A stretch of 64,000 bases of DNA, taken from positions 182,928-246,927 of the forward strand of contig NZ_VIQO01000024.1 of NCBI RefSeq assembly GCF_007483665.1, read 5' to 3'. Positions 15,288-23,679 of the stretch are shown piece after piece. Below the pieces are notes generated by a model. The model had not been told where the DNA came from. It did not search any database and saw only the letters and a program-made list of their open reading frames with translations. The position numbers and the translations under genes are program-made. The stretch's first letter is position 1; the number at the start of each line of letters is the position of its first letter. The DNA comes from Catellatospora sichuanensis (lineage in GTDB: Bacteria > Actinomycetota > Actinomycetes > Mycobacteriales > Micromonosporaceae).

Positions 15288-16055
15288 TCAGTGCATGGCG
15301 CTGCCGGCGATGGTCCACAGTCGCAGCGACGCCTCCCGGGCGCTGGGCCGCGCCAGCGAGTTCTTGTCCATGCAGGCGCGGCACAGGTCCGAGACGGCCT
15401 GCGGCAGGCCCGGCACGGCCAGCACCGGAGTGGGTGCGAGCCGGCGCAGCGCCGTGGTCCCCTGCGGGCTGCGGTTGTGTCCGGCATATGGCGACTTGCC
15501 GGTGAGCACCTGGTAGAGCAGCGCGCCGAGGGCGTACACGTCGTCGGAGGGGTTCGCGTACTGCGGCATGCCGGTGCTGACGATGAGTTCGGCCAGTCCG
15601 AAGTCGACCACCTTCGGCCCGGTGGTGGTGATCATGACGTTGCCCGGGGTGAGGTCGCGGTGCACGACACCGCGCCGGTGGGCGACCGCGAGCACGTCGG
15701 CGGCGGTGGCGGCGACCCGCACCGCACCGGCCCACGGCAGCGGCCCGTCCAGCAGCACGCTGGTCAGCGCCTCGCCCTTGAGCAACTCCAGGGCCAGGTA
15801 GCCGATGTCGCGCCCGTCCGGACCGGTCTCCACGCCGACGTCGAGCACCTTGGGCACGTGCGGATGGCGCAGCCGGTCGGTCATCGCGGCCTCGTGCCGG
15901 ATCAGGCCGGAATAGCGGTCGTCGACCACCTTCACCGCGAGGCGGCGGCCCGCCGTCGCGTCGACCGCCTGGTACACAGTGGATACTCCGCCGCGCGCCA
16001 GAGGCCTGGTCAGCACGTATCGCCCTGCCAGCGCGGTACCGATCGGGACCTCCAC
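15288..16055 (-). CDS. Soluble Ser/Thr protein kinase (Hanks type)
   Basis: 255 aa: essentially a bare kinase domain. Visible motifs are the Gly-loop ARGGVSTVY (about residue 20), Lys in AVKVVDD (about 42), the catalytic loop VVHRDLTPGNV and DFG in VVDFGLAE. The region where APE is expected reads YANPSDDVYALGALLYQ, a shortened activation segment. There is no transmembrane segment, PASTA or other sensor domain, so it is cytosolic, unlike PknB. The usual HRDLKPxN is HRDLTPGN, with Lys replaced by Thr, so activity may be unusual. It adjoins the DUF397/DUF5753 pair, a frequent neighbourhood for regulatory kinases. Confidence 0.85.
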   Translation of the reverse strand: MEVPIGTALAGRYVLTRPLARGGVSTVYQAVDATAGRRLAVKVVDDRYSGLIRHEAAMTDRLRHPHVPKVLDVGVETGPDGRDIGYLALELLKGEALTSVLLDGPLPWAGAVRVAATAADVLAVAHRRGVVHRDLTPGNVMITTTGPKVVDFGLAELIVSTGMPQYANPSDDVYALGALLYQVLTGKSPYAGHNRSPQGTTALRRLAPTPVLAVPGLPQAVSDLCRACMDKNSLARPSAREASLRLWTIAGSAMH

Positions 16056-16121
16056 GGGCGGGATTCTTCCGCAATCAACCGCACAAAGCCATCGGGCGTG
16101 CTTGAAATCTTCGCTAAATGA

Positions 16122-16745
16122 TTATCTGCCGACGCAGCTTCCCCACAGGCCACGCCGCTGCACCCGCGCCTGCTCGACGGCGTCGTGCAGTTCCGGCTGA
16201 TGCGCCAGGTTGGGCCGGATCGCCAGCTCACGCACGGCCCCGAGCGCAGCCAGTTCGCCGTTGAGGAAACGGCCGTCGGCGGTCCACGCGTACACCAGCC
16301 GGCGGCCGTACGGATCGAGGCGCTGTGCGTCGGGCAGCAGCCACAGCCGCGCCCCGTTCGGGGCCAGCCGGTGCAGCTCGGCGCGGGCCGCGTCGGCCCA
16401 GCACTGCGGGCTGCCGTCGGCGCCGTGCAGTTCGGGTGCGTCGATGCCGAGCAGTCGCAGCTGGACGGGGTCGGTGACGTCGATCACCGGACCGGGCTGG
16501 TCCGCGGTGACCTGCAGCGAGTCGCCGTCGAGCGGGAAGTCCACCCGCACCGGCTGCGCCCCGGCGGGCGGCCCGGCGCGGCGGGCGGGCGGACTCGGCG
16601 ACGCCGTCGCCGTCGCGGCAGGCGGGGCTTCGGGGCGGCCGTAGGCGTACCAGAGCCCGCCGCCCGCCGCGAGCACGAGCACGAGCAGCCAGAACAACGT
16701 CGCCCGCTGCTCGCGACGCCGCCCGCTTTGTCGCGTTCGCACCAC
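16122..16745 (-). CDS. Membrane-anchored thermonuclease (staphylococcal nuclease fold)
   Basis: About 207 aa. A short Arg-rich N terminus precedes one membrane anchor (about 15-32, LFWLLVLVLAAGGGLWYAYG), then an Ala/Pro linker, then an SNase domain. Nuclease motifs are DGDSLQV, LRLLGIDAPEL (Arg and the Asp-Ala-Pro-Glu calcium/catalytic region) and PYGRRLVYAW (second Arg). Probably an extracytoplasmic Ca2+-dependent nuclease. Start is uncertain because the frame stays open upstream through a palindromic repeat; GTG 16745 or 16742 sits right before the basic segment. Confidence 0.78.
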   Translation of the reverse strand: MVRTRQSGRRREQRATLFWLLVLVLAAGGGLWYAYGRPEAPPAATATASPSPPARRAGPPAGAQPVRVDFPLDGDSLQVTADQPGPVIDVTDPVQLRLLGIDAPELHGADGSPQCWADAARAELHRLAPNGARLWLLPDAQRLDPYGRRLVYAWTADGRFLNGELAALGAVRELAIRPNLAHQPELHDAVEQARVQRRGLWGSCVGR

Positions 16746-16805
16746 TGGCCCATCGTCGCACTGTCGTTCAGTGCCGCGGGCTCCGTCGCGTGTGCGGAGG
16801 CGGGT

Positions 16806-16869
16806 CTGCAGTTTCGGGGAAACTGCAGCCTCCAGCGGCCCGGTTCGTGCACTTTCCCCGAAACTGCAG
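16806..16869. repeat. CTGCAGTTTCGGGGAAA dispersed palindrome, copy 1
   Basis: CTGCAGTTTCGGGGAAA (16806-16822) is the exact reverse complement of TTTCCCCGAAACTGCAG (16853-16869), with a 30 nt loop. Further copies are at 35939-36010 and 60049-60108. It lies between divergent thermonuclease and ohr genes. Confidence 0.92.
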
Positions 16870-16908
16870 GAACCGCAGGGCGGTACGCGTGACTTAAGTC
16901 GCGTGATG

Positions 16909-16929
16909 TTTAGTTGTGCGCAATCTAAA
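16909..16929 (+). promoter_or_regulatory. Putative OhrR operator
   Basis: TTTAGTTGTGC followed by GCAATCTAAA is a 21 bp imperfect palindrome (TTTAG...CTAAA ends, central GCGC), 20 bp before the ohr start. MarR/OhrR repressors bind AT-rich palindromes like this, and ohrR is the next-but-one gene. It overlaps the expected -10 region. Confidence 0.65.
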
Positions 16930-16949
16930 TGCTGGTTAACGTCTGCGGC

Positions 16950-17363
16950 ATGACTTCTCTCTATACGGCTGTCGCGACGGCCACCGGTGACGGACGTGAC
17001 GGCAAGGTGCGCAGCTCGGACGGGCTGCTGGAGACGGCCGTGGCGACCTCCGTGGAACTCGGCGGCACCGGCGGGGCCACCAACCCGGAACAGCTGTTCG
17101 CGGCCGGGTACGCCGCCTGCTTCCACTCCGCGCTGCGGCTGGTCGCCCGGCGGGCCAAGGTCGACGTCGACGGCTCCGAGGTGACCGCGCACGTGGGACT
17201 CGGCCGGGCGGGCGCAGGGTTCGCGCTGTCCGTCACGCTGGAGGTCGCGCTGCCGGGTGTGCCCGCCGACACGGCACGGCAGTTGGTGGACACCGCGCAC
17301 CAGGTCTGCCCGTACTCGAACGCCACCCGAGGCAACATCGCCGTGCAACTCGTGCTTCGCTGA
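16950..17363 (+). CDS. ohr: Organic hydroperoxide resistance protein (Ohr/OsmC family)
   Basis: 137 aa thiol peroxidase that reduces organic and fatty-acid hydroperoxides in the cytosol, using lipoylated partners. The catalytic pair is visible: Cys57 in YAACFHSAL and Cys120 in VCPYSNA, with the conserved TNPEQLFAAGYA helix before the first Cys. Full length for the Ohr subclass. ATG 16950 chosen because ATG 16929 lies in the operator and adds residues not seen in the family. It forms a two-gene unit with ohrR, which starts 4 bp after its stop. Confidence 0.95.
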   Translation: MTSLYTAVATATGDGRDGKVRSSDGLLETAVATSVELGGTGGATNPEQLFAAGYAACFHSALRLVARRAKVDVDGSEVTAHVGLGRAGAGFALSVTLEVALPGVPADTARQLVDTAHQVCPYSNATRGNIAVQLVLR

Positions 17364-17367
17364 AACC

Positions 17368-17838
17368 ATGACCCGCGCCGACCGCCCGGACCCCGGTGAC
17401 CTGGACCTGCAGAAGCAGGTCTGCTTCGCGCTGTACGCGGCCAGCCGCGCGCTGACCGCGCTCTACCGGCCCGTGCTCGACCGGCTCGGCCTGACCTATC
17501 CGCAATACCTGGTGATGCTGGTGCTCTGGGAGCGCGGCCCGACCTCGGTCAAGGCGCTGGGGGAGTCCCTGCAGCTCGACTCGGGCACGCTGTCCCCGCT
17601 GCTCAAGCGGCTGGAGGCGGCCGGTCTGGTGGACCGGGCCCGCGACCCGCGCGACGAGCGCTCCGTGGTCGTCAGCCTCACCCCGTCCGGCGACCGCCTG
17701 CGCGAGCAGGCCACCGGCATCCCGCGGGCCATCGCCGAGGCGACCGGCGTGCCCGCTTCCGAACTCGCTTCGCTGCGTGACACGCTGCGCAAGATCACTG
17801 AGGTGGCCACGGCCACCCCGGACAAGGAGACGACGTGA
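17368..17838 (+). CDS. ohrR: MarR-family organic peroxide sensor-repressor
   Basis: 156 aa winged-helix repressor. The redox-sensing N-terminal cysteine typical of OhrR is Cys19 in LQKQVCFALYAASR, with the interacting Tyr (LTYPQYLVMLVLW) present. The DNA-binding helices are near LQLDSGTLSPLLKRLEAAG, followed by the wing DERSVVVSLTPSG. Oxidation of this Cys by organic peroxide releases the operator and induces ohr. The palindrome at 16909-16929 is its probable site. It overlaps the following oxidoreductase by 4 bp, so that gene is probably in the regulon. Confidence 0.93.
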   Translation: MTRADRPDPGDLDLQKQVCFALYAASRALTALYRPVLDRLGLTYPQYLVMLVLWERGPTSVKALGESLQLDSGTLSPLLKRLEAAGLVDRARDPRDERSVVVSLTPSGDRLREQATGIPRAIAEATGVPASELASLRDTLRKITEVATATPDKETT

Positions 17839-18827
17839 CCGTCGGACGTGAGATCCAGCTGGCTTCGCGCCCCGTGGGCGTGCCCACCCCGGACAACTTC
17901 CGCCTGGTGGAGGTGGCGGTGCCGGAACCCGCCGAGGGCCAGGTGAAGGTCCGCAACCTGGTGATGTCGGTGGACCCGTACATGCGCGGGCGGATGAACG
18001 ACGCCAAGTCGTACGTGCCGCCGTTCGCGGTCGACGCGGTGCTCGACGGCGGGGCCGTCGGCGAGGTCGTCGAGTCGCGCTCGCCCGACCTGAAGGCCGG
18101 CGACCTGGTGCTGCACGGCTACGGCTGGCGGGACTGGGTGGTCGAGGACGCGCGGCGCTTCCGCCGCCTCGACCCGGTCGCGCCGCCCAGCGCCTTCCTC
18201 GGCGTGCTCGGCATGCCCGGCCTCACCGCGTACGTCGGGCTGCTCGACATCGCCGCGATGAAGCCCGGCGACACGGTGTTCGTGTCCGGTGCGGCGGGCG
18301 CGGTCGGCAGCCTGGTGGGCCAGCTGGCCCGGCTCAAGGGAGCCGCCCGCGTGATCGGCAGTGCCGGCAGCGCGGCGAAGGTCGCCCACCTCACCGGTGA
18401 CCTCGGTTTCGACGCCGCGTTCAACTACCGCGACGGCGACGTGTCCAAACTGCTCAAGCAGGCCGCGCCGGAGGGCGTCGACGTGTACTTCGACAACGTC
18501 GGCGGCGACCACCTCACCGCGGCGATCGCCAGGGCGCGGCCGTTCGCCCGGTTCGCGCTGTGCGGCGCGATCTCGGCGTACAACGAGCCGGTGCCGGGGC
18601 CGGACAACATGGCGCTGCTCATCGGCAAGCGGATCACCATGCGCGGTTTCATCGTCACCGACCACAACGACCGCATGGCCGATCTGATCCGCGAGGTCGG
18701 CGCCTGGTACGCGGCCGGTGAGATCAAGGCCGAGGAGACCGTGGTCGAAGGGCTGGAGAACGCGCCGGAAGCGTTCCTGGGCCTGCTGCGCGGCGCGAAC
18801 ACCGGCAAGATGGTGGTCAAGCTCTAG
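17835..18827 (+). CDS. NADP-dependent medium-chain reductase (zinc-independent, CurA/PTGR-like)
   Basis: 330 aa. N-terminal GroES-like fold with the VMSVDPYMRGRM signature of the prostaglandin/leukotriene reductase subfamily. A Rossmann domain follows: VFVSGAAGAVGSLVGQLA and YFDNVGGDHL. Zinc ligands of alcohol dehydrogenases are absent. Enzymes of this group reduce activated C=C bonds of enones, often reactive lipid-peroxidation products. GTG 17835 overlaps ohrR by 4 bp, so a detoxification role downstream of organic peroxide stress is likely, though the substrate is not known. Confidence 0.9.
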   Translation: MTVGREIQLASRPVGVPTPDNFRLVEVAVPEPAEGQVKVRNLVMSVDPYMRGRMNDAKSYVPPFAVDAVLDGGAVGEVVESRSPDLKAGDLVLHGYGWRDWVVEDARRFRRLDPVAPPSAFLGVLGMPGLTAYVGLLDIAAMKPGDTVFVSGAAGAVGSLVGQLARLKGAARVIGSAGSAAKVAHLTGDLGFDAAFNYRDGDVSKLLKQAAPEGVDVYFDNVGGDHLTAAIARARPFARFALCGAISAYNEPVPGPDNMALLIGKRITMRGFIVTDHNDRMADLIREVGAWYAAGEIKAEETVVEGLENAPEAFLGLLRGANTGKMVVKL

Positions 18828-18873
18828 CCGTCCGGCGGTCGTCACGGGGCATCGCACAGCGTGACCGGTCACC

Positions 18874-18879
18874 TAGGAT
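18874..18879 (+). promoter_or_regulatory. -10 element for a leaderless transcript
   Basis: TAGGAT, 6 nt, then the GTG at 18886; no Shine-Dalgarno. Fits a leaderless start for the two-gene unit that follows. Confidence 0.42.
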
Positions 18880-18885
18880 GCCCCG

Positions 18886-19833
18886 GTGACGATCATCCCT
18901 CGACCGGCGCCACCCCCGTTGGCTCCCACCGTGGCCTTTCCCGAGGTCGAGGACGTACGGGCGTGGTGCCGCCAGGGTGCTTGGAGCGCACTGTCCGACC
19001 TGTTCGCGCGGTTGCAGACCGTCGACGACGTCTACTTCATGGCTCGGATCGTGGGAGACCTGCCGGAGGCGGACGCGTTCCTGGCGCAGGCGGCGCAGGC
19101 GCAGCCGTCGGCGCTGCTGCCCAAGGTGCTGCTCGGCGCGCGTGCCGTCGGGCTGGCCTGGCAGGCGCGCACCGGCGCGCGGGCGCAGCAGGTCAGCCGG
19201 GAGCAGTTCGACGGCATGCACGCGCATCTGCGCCGCGGCGAGCGCTTGTTGATCGAGGTCACCGCCCGTGACCCCGCCGACGGGGCCGCGTGGGCGCTGC
19301 GCATCATCAACGCGCGCGGGCTGGAACTAGGCCAGGCCGAGGCCAGGCGGCGCTACGACCGGCTGGCCATGCACCATCCGCACATGCACGGCGCGCAGGC
19401 GCAACTGCTCCAGCAACTGTGTCCGAAATGGAGCGGTTCCTGGGAGGCGGCGTTCGCGTTCGCGCGGGCGTGCGCGGCAGCCGCGCCCGAGGGCGGCCCC
19501 AACGCCGTGCTGATCGCGCACGCGCACGTGGAGTACTGGCGGGACCTGCGCGGCAGCGAGCGGGCGGCCTACTTCCGCCGCCCCGATGTGGCGCAGGAAC
19601 TGGTGGAGGCCGCCGCCCGCTCGGTGCTGCACCCGTCGTTCCGGCCGGACTACGGCTGGGTGGGCGCCCACAACCACTTCGCGGCGGTGTTCAGCCTGGC
19701 GGGCGACCACCGGCGGGCGCGCGTCCACTTCGAGGCGCTCGGCGACCTGGCCGACCGCGCCCCCTGGGCGTACCTCGGCGATCCGGCCGAGCAGTTCGCC
19801 AGATACCGTGCCCTCGCGGCGCGGAGGGGCTGA
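18886..19833 (+). CDS. Conserved helical protein of unknown function
   Basis: 315 aa, soluble, Ala/Arg-rich and predicted mostly alpha-helical. Short repeats such as ARLQTVDDVYFMAR and RVHFEALGDLADRAPW suggest TPR-like helical hairpins, and the second half has a WVGAHNHFAAVFSLAGD motif. It has no signal peptide, membrane segment or catalytic signature I recognise. A DUF4034-like relationship is possible but not established. GTG 18886 is preceded by a TAGGAT hexamer at leaderless spacing. It is 2 bp upstream of the M16 protease gene, so the two are almost certainly co-expressed. Confidence 0.65.
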   Translation: MTIIPRPAPPPLAPTVAFPEVEDVRAWCRQGAWSALSDLFARLQTVDDVYFMARIVGDLPEADAFLAQAAQAQPSALLPKVLLGARAVGLAWQARTGARAQQVSREQFDGMHAHLRRGERLLIEVTARDPADGAAWALRIINARGLELGQAEARRRYDRLAMHHPHMHGAQAQLLQQLCPKWSGSWEAAFAFARACAAAAPEGGPNAVLIAHAHVEYWRDLRGSERAAYFRRPDVAQELVEAAARSVLHPSFRPDYGWVGAHNHFAAVFSLAGDHRRARVHFEALGDLADRAPWAYLGDPAEQFARYRALAARRG

Positions 19834-19835
19834 CT

Positions 19836-21506
19836 GTGCTCGAACTGACCGAGGTCGACGGGGTGCCCACGCTGGTCGCGCCGTCCTCCGGGCAAGCGGC
19901 GGCCGGGCTGATCTTCCGGGTCGGCCAGGCCGACGAGACGCTGCCCACGCACGGCATCACCCACCTGGTCGAACACCTGGCATTGCATGACAGCGGGCTG
20001 TCCGACTACCACTACAACGGTGAGACGGCTTCCGTCTACACCCATTTCCACCTGCGGGGCTCCGAGTCCGATGTGGTCGGCTACCTCGGCAAGGTCTGCG
20101 CCGGGCTCGCCGACCTGCCGATGCACCGGCTGGAGACGGAGAAGGAGATCCTGCGTACCGAGAGTCGCAGCCGTGGCGCCACCAGCGCGCTGCCGCTACG
20201 GAGGTACGGCGCGCGGGGCTACGGCCTGCCCAGCTACCCCGAATGGGGGCTGGCCCGGCTGGGCCCCGACGACCTGCGCCAGTGGGTGGAGGACTACTTC
20301 ACCCGCGAGAACGCCGTGCTGTGGATCGCCGGCAACGGGATCCCCGCCGGCCTGCGGCTGCCACTGCGGCCGGGGGTACGCCGTGCCGCGCCCCTGCCCA
20401 CGTCGGCGCTGCCGGCGACACCCGCCTGGTTCAGCGGCGACGACACCAGCGTGGTCTTCAGTGCGGTGGTCCGTCGCAGCACCGCCGCCAGCGTCTACTC
20501 CGGAGTGCTCGAACGGGAGCTGTTCCGCGACCTGCGGCAGGAGGGCGGCTACTCGTACACCGCCACCTCGTCGTACGACCCGCGCGGTGACGGCTGCGCC
20601 ACGGTCACCGCGCACGCGGACGCGCTGCCGGGCAAGCAGGACGCCGTGCTCGGCGGCTTCGTCGACGTGCTGGCCCGGATGCGGTACGGCAACATCGATC
20701 CGAGCAGCGTCGCCGGCGTACGCACGAAGTCCCTGGAGAAGCTGAACCACCCCGAGATCGAGGCGGCCCGCCTGCCCGGACACGCCCTGAACCTGCTCAC
20801 CGGCCAGCGCAACCTGACCGTGGACGAGCTGCGCGCGGAGCTCTCGGCCGTCACCGCCGAGCAGGTGCACGCGGTCGCCGCCGAGGCCGTCGACGCCGGG
20901 CTGCTGCAGGCACCCCACCGCACCACGGCCGACTGGGCCGGGTTCACCGCCGCCCCGCCGTCCTCGGCGCACGAGGTGGACGGCCGCCGCCATCCGCACC
21001 GGGAGGACGCCGCGGTGGAGCTGGTGATCGGGCCGGAGGCGACGAGCATCGTACGCCCCGGCTCGTGCGCCACGGTCCGCTACGACGCGTGCGCGGCCAT
21101 GATGACGTGGCCCGACGGGGCCCGACGGCTCATCGGCGACGACGGCGTCGTGCTGCACCTGGAACCCACCATGTGGGCGGTGCCGCCCCCCGACCCGGCC
21201 GCGCTGGACGCGGCCGTCGAACCGGCCCGGCACATCCCGATGCCTGCCCGCGACCCGGCCACGATCCCCAGGCCCGGTGGGAGACGGGTGGACGCCGGTG
21301 GCGCCAACGCCGGTGAGATCATCGCGATGGTGCTGCTGACGCTGGTCGCCGTGGGCCTGGGCACGTTCAGTGTGCTGCTGGCCGTCATCGCCGCCACCAC
21401 CGGCGGCAAGCCGCTCGACCTGTCGTTGCTCGGCGGCGCGGCGGTGGGCACCGCCCTGTTCGCGACGCCGGTGGTGCTGCTGCTGCGACGGCGCCGTCGG
21501 CGGTGA
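19836..21506 (+). CDS. M16-family (insulinase/pitrilysin-like) metalloprotease with C-terminal membrane helices
   Basis: About 556 aa. The inverted zinc motif HxxEH is present in ITHLVEHLALH (about residues 44-54), with a downstream acidic cluster LETEKEILRTES where the third ligand Glu is expected. A second M16-like half follows (ELFRDLRQEGGYSYT). An Arg/Pro-rich linker leads to two C-terminal hydrophobic segments (EIIAMVLLTLVAVGLGTF and LGGAAVGTALFATPVVLLL) and a poly-Arg end, so the protease domain is tethered to the membrane. Such tethering is unusual for M16. GTG 19836 is 2 bp after the preceding stop. Substrate unknown. Confidence 0.8.
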   Translation: MLELTEVDGVPTLVAPSSGQAAAGLIFRVGQADETLPTHGITHLVEHLALHDSGLSDYHYNGETASVYTHFHLRGSESDVVGYLGKVCAGLADLPMHRLETEKEILRTESRSRGATSALPLRRYGARGYGLPSYPEWGLARLGPDDLRQWVEDYFTRENAVLWIAGNGIPAGLRLPLRPGVRRAAPLPTSALPATPAWFSGDDTSVVFSAVVRRSTAASVYSGVLERELFRDLRQEGGYSYTATSSYDPRGDGCATVTAHADALPGKQDAVLGGFVDVLARMRYGNIDPSSVAGVRTKSLEKLNHPEIEAARLPGHALNLLTGQRNLTVDELRAELSAVTAEQVHAVAAEAVDAGLLQAPHRTTADWAGFTAAPPSSAHEVDGRRHPHREDAAVELVIGPEATSIVRPGSCATVRYDACAAMMTWPDGARRLIGDDGVVLHLEPTMWAVPPPDPAALDAAVEPARHIPMPARDPATIPRPGGRRVDAGGANAGEIIAMVLLTLVAVGLGTFSVLLAVIAATTGGKPLDLSLLGGAAVGTALFATPVVLLLRRRRRR

Positions 21507-21541
21507 GAACACACCGCGACCGGTGAGCCGACACCGCAGAT

Positions 21542-21577
21542 GAGACGCCGCCCGGTGGGCGACCCGGGCGGCGTCTC
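21542..21577. terminator. Bidirectional terminator
   Basis: GAGACGCCGCCCGG and CCGGGCGGCGTCTC form a perfect stem with an 8 nt loop between convergent genes ending at 21506 and 21581. Confidence 0.88.
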
Positions 21578-21580
21578 GGG

Positions 21581-22429
21581 TCAGCCCTTGAGCTTGCCCG
21601 TGCGTGCCGGGTCGAAGGTGGCGATGCAGGTCACCGCGCGGTCGCCGCGCGCCCAGCTCTCCGCTGTCGGGTAGAGGTAGTACGTGTCCACGGCCGGGTC
21701 GTCCACGGCCTTGGGCGCGTACGACTTCAGCAGGTCCGCGCAGCGCGGGTCGGCCTTCTTCTCGATCGCGTCGACGCCGGGGTAGGCGGTCTCGGTCAGC
21801 TTGAACTCGGCGTAGACCTCACCGTCGTGCGGCTCACTGCACGGCACCACCGGCAGCTCCTCGATCTCGTCCTCGGTGTTGAGGTCGTTGAGGCAGTCAC
21901 CGATGCGCAGCGAGTAGACGGAGGTGTCGTCCCCGCCGGTCGTGCTGGTGGTGCCGGTGGTGCTGTCGTCGTTGGCGGCCACGATCGCCAGGCCGATCAC
22001 GCCGCAGATGACCAGCGACCAGATCGTGCTGAGGACCAGGCCGGCCACGGCCATGCCCTTGCCGCTCTGGTTGCGCTTCTTGATCTGCGACAGCGCCACG
22101 AAACCGAAGATGAAGCCGAGCAGGACGCCGCCCATGACGCCGAAGACCAGCGAGGCGATGGCGAAGCCGTTGGTTCCCGACTTCGCCGGGGGCAGCTGCT
22201 GGTACGGGACGCCGTAGCCGCCGGGTGGCGTCTGCTGCGGCGGAGCACTGAAGGGCTGGCCCGCGGCGTACTGAGGGCCGGTGCCGTACTGCTGGCCCGT
22301 GCCGTACTGGGGGTTCGAACCGTAGGGCGCGTACGGGTCGGCGGGCGGGCCGGACTGCGGCGGTGCCGGGACCTGCGGGTACGGCTGCCCGTAGGGCGGC
22401 GGAGTCGGTTCAGGAGAGGGGTAGCTCAC
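21581..22429 (-). CDS. DUF4190 membrane protein with septum-formation-type C-terminal domain
   Basis: 282 aa. Residues 1-80 are Pro/Gln/Tyr/Gly-rich with PQYGTGQQYGTG repeats. A DUF4190 segment with two membrane helices spans about 85-155 (ASLVFGVMGGVLLGFIFGFV, AVAGLVLSTIWSLVICGVIG). An extracytoplasmic domain follows with paired cysteines (RIGDCLNDL, VPCSEPHDGEVYA, DPRCADLL, AVTCIATF), resembling the actinobacterial septum-formation family. Likely a cell-envelope protein exposed outside the membrane. Precise function unknown. Confidence 0.82.
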   Translation of the reverse strand: MSYPSPEPTPPPYGQPYPQVPAPPQSGPPADPYAPYGSNPQYGTGQQYGTGPQYAAGQPFSAPPQQTPPGGYGVPYQQLPPAKSGTNGFAIASLVFGVMGGVLLGFIFGFVALSQIKKRNQSGKGMAVAGLVLSTIWSLVICGVIGLAIVAANDDSTTGTTSTTGGDDTSVYSLRIGDCLNDLNTEDEIEELPVVPCSEPHDGEVYAEFKLTETAYPGVDAIEKKADPRCADLLKSYAPKAVDDPAVDTYYLYPTAESWARGDRAVTCIATFDPARTGKLKG

Positions 22430-22533
22430 CGGCGGAAGTTATCACCACAGGCCGACGGGACGCGCGGTCGTTCTCGCGTGGCTGGACGGGTGGGCAGGCA
22501 TTGCTCGCCCCTCGGTGACCATGCGTGATGTGG

Positions 22534-22607
22534 TGCGCCCGGCAGGACTCGAACCTGCGACCTGAGGATTAGAAGGCCCCTGCTCTATCCAGCTGAGCTA
22601 CGAGCGC
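22534..22607 (-). tRNA. tRNA-Arg (anticodon UCU)
   Basis: On the minus strand a full cloverleaf is readable: acceptor GCGCTCG/CGGGCGC, D-arm GCTC...GAGC, anticodon loop CTTCTAA giving anticodon TCT, T-arm GCAGG-TTCGAGT-CCTGC, and discriminator A. The anticodon stem has one C-U mismatch beside the loop. CCA is not encoded. It decodes AGA, a rare codon at this GC content. Confidence 0.93.
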
Positions 22608-22660
22608 GCGATTGAAGGCTACCGTGCGGGACGACCGGCGTGATCGGCTACCCGGCGGAA

Positions 22661-22722
22661 GTTGACCACGATCCTAGGCCAGCGACACGCCGTTCGAACA
22701 GCAACTTAAGTTCATGATCAAC
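22661..22722. repeat. GATCATGAACTT dispersed palindrome family, copy 1
   Basis: It shares GCGACACGCCGT (about 22682-22693) and AAGTTCATGATCAAC (22708-22722) with copies at 52038-52092 and 57186-57240. The left arm here is degenerate. It lies just downstream of the hydrolase gene, on that gene's 3' side. Confidence 0.8.
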
Positions 22723-22734
22723 CTGGTGGTGGGG

Positions 22735-23679
22735 TCAGTGCAGCTGGGTCTGGAGCCAGTGGGCGGACTCGGTGAAGAAGCGGTCGCGGGCGGGCTGGCG
22801 GGACAGGGTCAGGTCGTGCTTGCCGCCCTCGATGCGCACCAGTGTCACGTCGCGGCCGAGTGCCGGTGCCCAGCGCACGATGTGGTCGACGTTGAGCACG
22901 GCGTCGGCCTCGTGCGCCAGCTCCGACCACTGCCGCTGCCGGTACGACGCCGTCGAGCAGCCGACGAACACCGGCACCTGCAGGCCCAGCCCGGCGTGCA
23001 GGCGGCGCTGGCCACTGCGGATCGCCTTGAGCCAGGCGACCCGGACCGGGAACCCGGTCACGGGCTTCCAGTCGACCCGGTAGTCCCACTCGCCGTCGTG
23101 GTCGCGGTGCAGGCTCCGGCCGTACAGGCCGGGCAGCTTCAGCGGCACCACGCGGTAGGGCGCGCGCTGGGCGAGTGAGCCGACCGCCGACACGGCCGGG
23201 CGGCGCATGATCCATGGCGCGTTGATGTCGAAGAACGGGCTGTTGAGGAGCAGCCCGTCGACGAGCCGGTCGGCGGCGCGGGCGTGCGCCCACAGCGAGG
23301 AGATGAGGCCCCCGGTCGAGTGCGCGGCGACCACCATCGTGTCGTGGCCGTCCTCCTCGCGGATGATCCGCGCCGCCTCGTCCAGCTCGGGAAAGTACTC
23401 GGCCATGCTGCGGGCGAAGTTGGGCGTCTGGTGGGGCAGCAGGCTGCGGCCGTACTTGCGCAGATCCAGGGCGTAGAAGTCGTAGCCGCGCTCGACGAAG
23501 AAGTCGGCCAGGTGTCTCTGAAAGAAGTAATCGGTGAATCCGTGCAGGTAGAGCACCGCGCGGCCGGTGCTTTCGGGCGCACGCCGGCTGACCAGCGTCG
23601 CGACGACGGGGCCCTGGTCGTCGTCGGGGAGTTCGATGACCCGCTGCAGGTACGGCTCGCCCAGGATGTCGGTCTGCAC
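22735..23679 (-). CDS. Alpha/beta hydrolase (serine aminopeptidase S33 / monoacylglycerol lipase-like)
   Basis: 314 aa. The oxyanion-hole segment YLHGFTDYFF is at about residue 43. The nucleophile elbow is AAHSTGG (Ser near 119), and a late His lies in EGGKHDLTLS (near 290). This layout fits lysophospholipase/monoacylglycerol-lipase-type S33 hydrolases with a long cap domain. No signal peptide, so probably cytosolic. GTG start at 23679. No operon partner. Confidence 0.85.
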   Translation of the reverse strand: MQTDILGEPYLQRVIELPDDDQGPVVATLVSRRAPESTGRAVLYLHGFTDYFFQRHLADFFVERGYDFYALDLRKYGRSLLPHQTPNFARSMAEYFPELDEAARIIREEDGHDTMVVAAHSTGGLISSLWAHARAADRLVDGLLLNSPFFDINAPWIMRRPAVSAVGSLAQRAPYRVVPLKLPGLYGRSLHRDHDGEWDYRVDWKPVTGFPVRVAWLKAIRSGQRRLHAGLGLQVPVFVGCSTASYRQRQWSELAHEADAVLNVDHIVRWAPALGRDVTLVRIEGGKHDLTLSRQPARDRFFTESAHWLQTQLH

